Assembly: GCA_016946835.1 (NCBI GenBank)
Contig: JACVTC010000159.1
Span: forward strand, 346,501-360,000
Source of the DNA: Neocallimastix lanati (nom. inval.)
Taxonomy: Eukaryota > Neocallimastigomycota > Neocallimastigomycetes > Neocallimastigales > Neocallimastigaceae
Direction of reading: 5' to 3'
Length of the DNA: 13,500 nt
Shown here: piece by piece, positions 8,858 through 13,500 of the stretch
Layout: each line of letters starts with the position of its first letter
Position numbering within the stretch: position 1 is the stretch's first letter
Translations under genes and position numbers: made by a program
The notes under the pieces: generated by a model
Told to the model about the DNA's origin: nothing
The model's input: the letters and a program-made list of their open reading frames with translations, nothing else
Database searches by the model: none

Positions 8858-8894
8858 TCATTATACTATTAAATTAATAATGATAAAGATTGAC
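8649..8894 (-). promoter_or_regulatory. Upstream region of the DUF1295 gene, with 39-nt poly-T
   Basis: This is the 5' flank of the start at 8648. It carries A-runs directly before the ATG on the minus strand and a long poly(dA:dT) tract (T run 8817-8855 on the plus strand) about 170-210 bp upstream. That is a plausible nucleosome-free promoter arrangement. No specific factor site was recognised. Confidence 0.4.
8817..8855. repeat. Poly-T run (39 nt)
   Basis: Homopolymer inside the DUF1295 upstream region. Confidence 0.9.
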
Positions 8895-8935
8895 AAATAA
8901 AAATCAGGGGGTACTACCTACACTGATTTTTATTT
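8895..8935. repeat. Foldback with perfect 13-bp arms and a GC-rich core
   Basis: The arms AAATAAAAATCAG (8895-8907) and CTGATTTTTATTT (8923-8935) are exact reverse complements. The 15-nt centre GGGGTACTACCTACA, together with the preceding G, includes the dyad GGTACTACC (8910-8918). Nested symmetry and a GGGGG run in otherwise almost GC-free DNA make this one of the least random non-coding spots in the window. It sits about 250 bp upstream of the DUF1295 start. It could be a miniature foldback element, a protein-binding dyad or a hairpin terminator of something on either strand; nothing in the sequence decides. Confidence 0.7.
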
Positions 8936-9164
8936 AATTTTAAAAATAGAATAAATTTATTCATTATGATAAATATGATATATTTTAAAGTTTTATTGTT
9001 TTTATATAATAAAATAATTTTTTTTTTTTTACTTAACATTAAACTTAACAAATAATTAATTTAATAATAACTAATATATTATTGTATAATATAATATTGA
9101 CTTAATTTTTTTTTATTAGTTATTAATTTTCTAAAATTAATTCGATAATTTAATAATTATTAAT
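8936..9164. other. AT-rich intergenic DNA, nothing recognised
   Basis: Single-copy A/T with no open frame or structure worth naming. Confidence 0.5.
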
Positions 9165-9265
9165 ATTATAATAATAATAATGGATAATAATAATAATAAT
9201 AAATAATACATAATAATAATAATTAAAATAATAATAATGGATAATAATAATAATAAATAATAATA
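9165..9265. repeat. AAT-rich duplication around AATAATGGATAATAATAATAA
   Basis: Two copies of AATAATAATGGATAATAATAATAA, about 57-60 bp apart, sit inside imperfect (AAT)n sequence. The GG marks the duplicated unit. Confidence 0.65.
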
Positions 9266-9584
9266 TTTATATTTATATATATATATCTATTTTTTCTCTT
9301 TTCCTTTTTCCTTTTTTTGTTAAGCAATTCATTATTTAATTTATTAGAATAAGAAAATTACAAAGTATTAAATGATTGAGTCAATTAAGATTTTTATTAA
9401 ATTTCTAATTAATAAATTTAAAATCATAAATCATTAATAGTTAAAGTCTTTGGGGTATTTTTTTTTTTTTATTCATTTGTTAGTATTATATATATATTAT
9501 AATAATTTAATTAATATTATTAATTATTTTTTTTAATTTCAATTATATATTAAATTATTATATTTAATGTTTTTCAATAATCTT
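9266..9584. other. AT-rich intergenic DNA, nothing recognised
   Basis: A pyrimidine stretch TTTTTTCTCTTTTCCTTTTT occurs near 9290-9316. No gene or RNA signature was found. Confidence 0.45.
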
Positions 9585-9795
9585 TTATTATTATTATTAT
9601 TATTAATTATAATTACTATTTATTATTTATTATATATTATTTAATTATTTATTATTTATTATTTATTATTCAATTATTTATTATTTATTATTATTCAATT
9701 ATTCAATTATTTATTAAATATTAAATATTAAATATTATTTATTATTTATTATTTATTATTTATTATTCAATTATTTATTATTATTATTATTATAT
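9585..9795. repeat. Heptamer array TTATTTA with ATTCAATTATTTATT interruptions
   Basis: The same heptamer family as at 2225-2580, here regularly interrupted by TATTCAATTATT units. The identical interruption recurs at 11220-11470, indicating a shared repeat source. Confidence 0.8.
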
Positions 9796-9852
9796 AACTT
9801 TGAACAATTAACATAACATTAAATAAATAGTAATAATAATAATAATAAAAAC

Positions 9853-9879
9853 AAAAAAAAAAAAAAAAAAAAAAAAAAA
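9853..9879. repeat. Poly-A run (27 nt)
   Basis: Homopolymer preceded by (AAT)n at about 9831-9848. Another (AAT)n block lies at 9937-9963. It could be a retrotransposed tail, but no element body is recognisable beside it. Confidence 0.85.
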
Positions 9880-9935
9880 GGAAATAATAAAACTTTATTT
9901 ATTATTATAGATTTCTTATTTTAATGAAATAAATA

Positions 9936-9963
<28 letters not shown>

Positions 9964-9966
<3 letters not shown>

Positions 9967-11099
9967 CTAGCAATAAAATAAAATATTATTAAAATAATGT
10001 AATTAATAATATTTATTTTATTTTTATTATATTACATTATTGGTTTCATTGTTTGGTATTGATTCTTGTATATATGATATTTTCAGACATGTTTGCTAAG
10101 TAAAAAAAAAAATATTATTTTCAAGGTTTTTTTTTTTTTTTTTTTTTAAACTTAACATTGAACTTTACAATTATTATTTATTAAGAATTAATCATAGATA
10201 ATATATATTATTAAGAATCAAAGAATACGGATTATTAAACATCAATTATAAATAATATAGATACTATTAAGAATTAATTATAGATAACATAAATCTATTA
10301 ATATATATTATATGTTATATAATATATAATATATTTAAAAATATTTATTTTTTAATAATAAAATTTCAAAAAAACTTTTTTTAATCTTTTTTTTGAGTCA
10401 AAAGTCAATTGTCAATATTTATTTAAAATAATTAAATAAAATCTTTAAATTTTTTTTAATCCATGTTAAAAAACAAAAAAAAAATATATCTATTTAAATA
10501 AGTATCATTACGTCTATTTCAATATATGCTATAAAAATTATTATGCCTATATATATTTAATTATATAATTATAATTATGATCATAATAACGAATTATTTA
10601 AAATATTAATAATTGTACCTTATTTTTATTATAGTATAAATTTAATCATTTTTATAATTAATTATAAAAATATAAGTTCATTGTAAATTATCATATTAAA
10701 TATTATTGAAAATGGTACAAAAAAAAAAAAATTTAAAATTTTAATTTATATCCTTCCCTTCACATATTTAATTTTTAACTTTTATTAATTCTATTTGCAT
10801 GTATAATATTATAAATAAATATATACATATATAAATATTTTCGTTTGCTTCTAAGAAAAAGATTTTTTTTTTTATTTCAATTTTTAATATTAAAAAAAAA
10901 AAAAGAAAGAAGGAAATAATCTTTACATTTTATTATAAAACTTGAAATTATTATTGAATAACTAAATAAAATGTTTAAATAAAAGAATGAGCTATGTCAG
11001 TATTAAATGTCAATATAAATATAATATATAAAATTCATTTCATTTCATATTTAATTAAACTGGTTTAGTAAAAAATAAAATAAAAAAATAAATTAAATT
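9964..11099. other. Long AT desert, no supported gene
   Basis: All frames are closed by frequent stops. Two minor points. Around 10035-10105 the minus strand shows a short open, non-repetitive stretch (LANMSENIIYTRINTKQ) that may be a coding scrap. Around 10175-10295 there are three degenerate copies of TTAAGAATTAATTATAGATAATATA spaced about 50-60 bp. No RNA gene, hairpin with GC content or promoter was recognised. Confidence 0.45.
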
Positions 11100-11490
11100 A
11101 ATTATTAATTATTTATATATTCAGTTACTTATTAATTATTAATTATTATTTAATTATTTATTATTTATTTATATTATATATTATTTATTATTTAATTATT
11201 TATTATTTATTATTTATTATTTATTATTCAATTATTATTTATTATTCAATTATTATTTAATTATTAATTATTATTTAATTAATTATTATTTAATTATTAA
11301 TTATTATTTAATTATTTATTATTTATTATTTATTATTTATTTATTATTTATTATTTATTATTTATTATTTATTATTTATTATTTATTATTTATTATTTAT
11401 TATTTATTATTATTTATTATTCAATTATTTATTATTTATTATTCAATTATTTATTATTTATTATTCAATTATTATTTAATTATTTATTAT
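11100..11490. repeat. Large heptamer array TTATTTA / TTATTCAA / TTAATTA
   Basis: About 390 bp of interleaved 7-bp units, the longest array in the window. It contains a nearly pure (TTATTTA)n core at about 11320-11405 flanked by TTATTCAATTATT-interrupted blocks like those at 9660-9780. Confidence 0.85.
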
Positions 11491-12073
11491 TTTTTTTCTT
11501 ATATGTAATCAAACAAAAAGTAAAATTTATTATTAATTAAAATTATTTTTTTATTAATATGTAGAGTTTATTTTAGGAAAGCTTTTTTTTTTTTTTTTTT
11601 TTTTATTAGCTAAATACCTATAATATTATTGGTCTGTTCTTTAATTATATATTTAAATTAAAATAAAAATAGAAAAATATAAAAGTTTATTTAATACAAA
11701 AAGTTTGATGTAGTACAATTATTAATTTTAATTTTAAACGTGTAAAAAATATAAATTCTATAATAAAAATAAATGAATAAATATTTAATATTTAAATAAA
11801 TTTTTATAATTAATTTAATAATAGTAATTCATAGATACTAAAAAGTAGATAGAAACTATTTTTTTTTTTTTTAAAAAAAAAAAGAAAAAAAAGAAGTAAT
11901 TTAAAGATATGATATATATATATATTTTAAACAAAGAAAAAAGAGAAAAGAATTAATAGATATAGAATATTTTATCTCTATAAGTTTAAATATAAATGAA
12001 ATATGTAGTAATAATAGATATACATATATATGTATATATGTATATATTATAAATTAATAAGTGATAAGTTTTT
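11491..12073. other. AT-rich intergenic DNA, nothing recognised
   Basis: Contains a T run at 11583-11604 and the palindrome-like ATATACATATATATGTATAT near 12018-12037. It lies 3' of the decayed minus-strand gene that ends at 12074. Confidence 0.45.
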
Positions 12074-12944
12074 CTATAGATTTTTATTTTTGCATTTTTT
12101 TTTTTCTTTTTCCGAGTTTGACCCCTCCAGTCTTGATTTTCTAAGGATTAGAGTTATGACACTAGGGTTTGTAGGTGGATTATTTTAGTACAGAGATAGT
12201 CCAGTACAGAGGAGCGTTCGATTTATGAGGGGATTAGTGTAGTTGTTGTTGCTCTTCCTCCTCGATGATGGGCTTTAGAAATTCAACGAGTGGAAACGCT
12301 CAGGAATAAAGTTGTCGGTGGTGGAAACTAATCAGGATATTAGCCTTACTTCCCAAGAGAGAAGGTCTATGTCAATTTCGAAGCTGTAATGGCAATATAT
12401 TTCTTCTTCTTCATCTTAAATTCTTATACGTAAAAAAAAAAAGTGGAAGAGTTTGGAGACCCTTGCATCTTTAAATTATCTATAAAAATTTAATAACTTA
12501 ATTTTTTTTTTATTATAATTATGATATTTAATTTAGTAATACAATAAATTAATATTTTGGGTCGCATTAAATGACGTAAAAGATAACCTAAATATCTTTT
12601 TATAATAAGCATTCCTTATTTAAAAATAAAATTATTTATTGTTTTTTTTTTTTTCGTAGAAATTATTTTTAATAATCATTCATTATCACGTCTTCAATAT
12701 CCTTAGAGTTAGTATTTATAACTTTATTATATTTAAAAGTTAGAATCAATAAATTTATTTGGTTTACCAGAAGATAATTTCTATTTGGTAGCACTATTAT
12801 TAATCTTATTATTGTTATTATTATTAATGATAGTAGGTGCATTCGAATCATTGGCTAAATAGGGATAATGCTAGGATAAAAATAGTTTTCGTTATTATTT
12901 ATTGAACTAATATTCGGGTTAGGTTTTAAAATTATAATTCTATA

Positions 12945-13014
12945 TAATATTATGAAAATGTGTTATATGAGTTAATACACTGAGTTAATTGTACTGAAAG
13001 CCTTCATAATATTA
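12945..13014. repeat. 12-bp inverted repeat TAATATTATGAA / TTCATAATATTA
   Basis: Perfect arms at 12945-12956 and 13003-13014 flank 46 nt that contain two copies of TGAGTTAAT 13 bp apart. It lies within the second decayed gene. Confidence 0.5.
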
Positions 13015-13050
13015 CGTTTTTTTATATATGATTAGAATTAATAATAAATG

Positions 13051-13053
<3 letters not shown>

Positions 13054-13092
<39 letters not shown>
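13054..13092. repeat. Poly-T run (39 nt)
   Basis: Homopolymer between two pieces of the decayed gene; on the minus strand it would read as poly-Lys or reflect an insertion. A second T run lies at about 13129-13140. Confidence 0.85.
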
Positions 13093-13093
<1 letters not shown>

Positions 13094-13241
13094 TTTTGAA
13101 GAAAAATTAGAATAGCTATAGTTGACCTTTTTTTTTTTTTGATTATAATACAATTTCTACACCAAATCCTTAATGAAAAGAGTTTAGTGAAGAAATAATA
13201 TTGCTATCTGATGAATTTTCAGGATACTTTTGGTCAAATTT

Positions 13242-13500
13242 TTTAAAGATTTTTAATTATGTACTATTTTCTTTTAAGTTAAAATTTTTAAATTCTTATT
13301 ATTATCTGAAATGATTATTATTTATATTATTTTAATATTGATTATTTTCTATTTGAGTACTTTAAGATTATTTTACTGATTATTTGTAATAATGCTGTTC
13401 AAATTAATATCCATGTTTCAATATTATTAAGATGGGTTATTTTTAATTAATAATTAATTTCTTTTTTATGATTTAATTCATAAAAAAAAAAAAAAAAAAA
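13242..13500. other. AT-rich flank, possibly the upstream part of the decayed gene
   Basis: The minus strand around 13360-13420 gives a short open stretch (NMDINLNSIITNNQ) that could extend the remnant further. It is too short to claim. The window ends in a poly-A run from about 13482. Confidence 0.35.

Larger units (their letters stand above)
12074..13241 (-). pseudogene. Decayed protein-coding gene, family unknown, including a higher-GC 3' block
   Basis: A row of protein-like minus-strand pieces in shifting frames:
- 13143-13241: contains KFDQKYPENSSDSNIISSLN, one stop, then GFGVEIVL.
- 12972-13013: NIMKAFSTINSVY.
- 12855-12959: contains KPNPNISSINNNENYFYPS.
- 12733-12870: contains YLANDSNAPTIINN, one stop, then KLSSGKPNKFIDSN.
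- 12669-12740: contains KVINTNSKDIEDVIMNDY, then a stop.
- 12533-12619: contains RLSFTSFNATQNINLLYY.
- 12074-12415: 114 codons with three internal stops, including EEEEIYCHYSFEIDIDLLSW, TTDNFIPERFHSL and KSRLEGSNSEKEKKK.

The last block has much more G and C than its surroundings, like a real exon. Overlapping pieces (12855-12870 and 12733-12740) fit small indels. I recognise no domain; the order suggests an Asn-rich linker between two more complex parts. Alternatives: a structured RNA in the GC block, unannotated introns, or assembly indels. Confidence 0.5.

Noticed and set aside
12208-12230. GCGTTCGATTTAT looks like a tRNA T-loop
   Set aside because: No matching acceptor, D or anticodon stems around it on either strand.
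12669-12851. 60-codon minus-strand frame read as one small gene
   Set aside because: Only its last 24 codons match the protein-like piece of the decayed gene. Upstream of that, a different frame (LANDSNAPT and following) looks more like the original coding frame.
1-13500. CRISPR arrays, rRNA, tRNA or transposase genes
   Set aside because: The tandem repeats lack unique spacers. No conserved rRNA or tRNA blocks and no DDE, reverse transcriptase or recombinase motifs were seen in any frame I could read, though heavily decayed elements could escape notice.

Overview
The window is extremely AT-rich (long A/T homopolymers, short A/T tandem arrays, very little G or C) and gene-poor. The best clue to the organism is at the left edge. 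On the minus strand there is the start of a secreted protein: a signal peptide, then a short Cys-rich stretch with CDGC, VTGTGGDNSLWGWE. This resembles the small CBM10/fungal-dockerin-like modules of plant-wall enzymes from anaerobic gut fungi (Neocallimastigomycota: Neocallimastix, Piromyces, Orpinomyces and relatives). Desert-like AT intergenic DNA, compact higher-GC genes and intronless reading frames fit the same group. This assignment is inference; Dictyostelium-like or other AT-rich protists are the alternative.

Layout. 1-142 (minus): 5' end of the secreted gene, cut by the window edge. 143-5147: promoter side and then a long AT desert with four tandem-repeat zones, trinucleotide arrays and several perfect foldbacks (a 2x18-bp inverted repeat at 3233-3284 and a hairpin cluster at 3622-3765). 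5148-6405 (minus): a stretch with no long ORF that reads as successive protein-like pieces in shifting frames, interpreted as a decayed gene. 6406-7853: AT desert with poly-T and a degenerate repeat. 7854-8648 (minus): the only complete, convincing gene, a 264-residue multi-pass membrane protein of the DUF1295 / steroid 5-alpha-reductase-like family. 8649-12073: its upstream region with a long poly-T and a GC-cored foldback at 8895-8935, then another desert with large heptamer arrays. 12074-13241 (minus): a second decayed gene-like region, including a conspicuous higher-GC island (about 12090-12480) with three in-frame stops. The window ends in desert and a poly-A run.

All genes and gene remnants lie on the minus strand, but the distances between them (2-5 kb) argue against co-transcription. 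No tRNA, rRNA, CRISPR array or recognisable transposase was seen. The points most worth following up are the intact DUF1295 gene (possible bacterial origin, with a CPNY variant of the usual HPNY motif), the two cryptic degraded genes, and the foldback elements.
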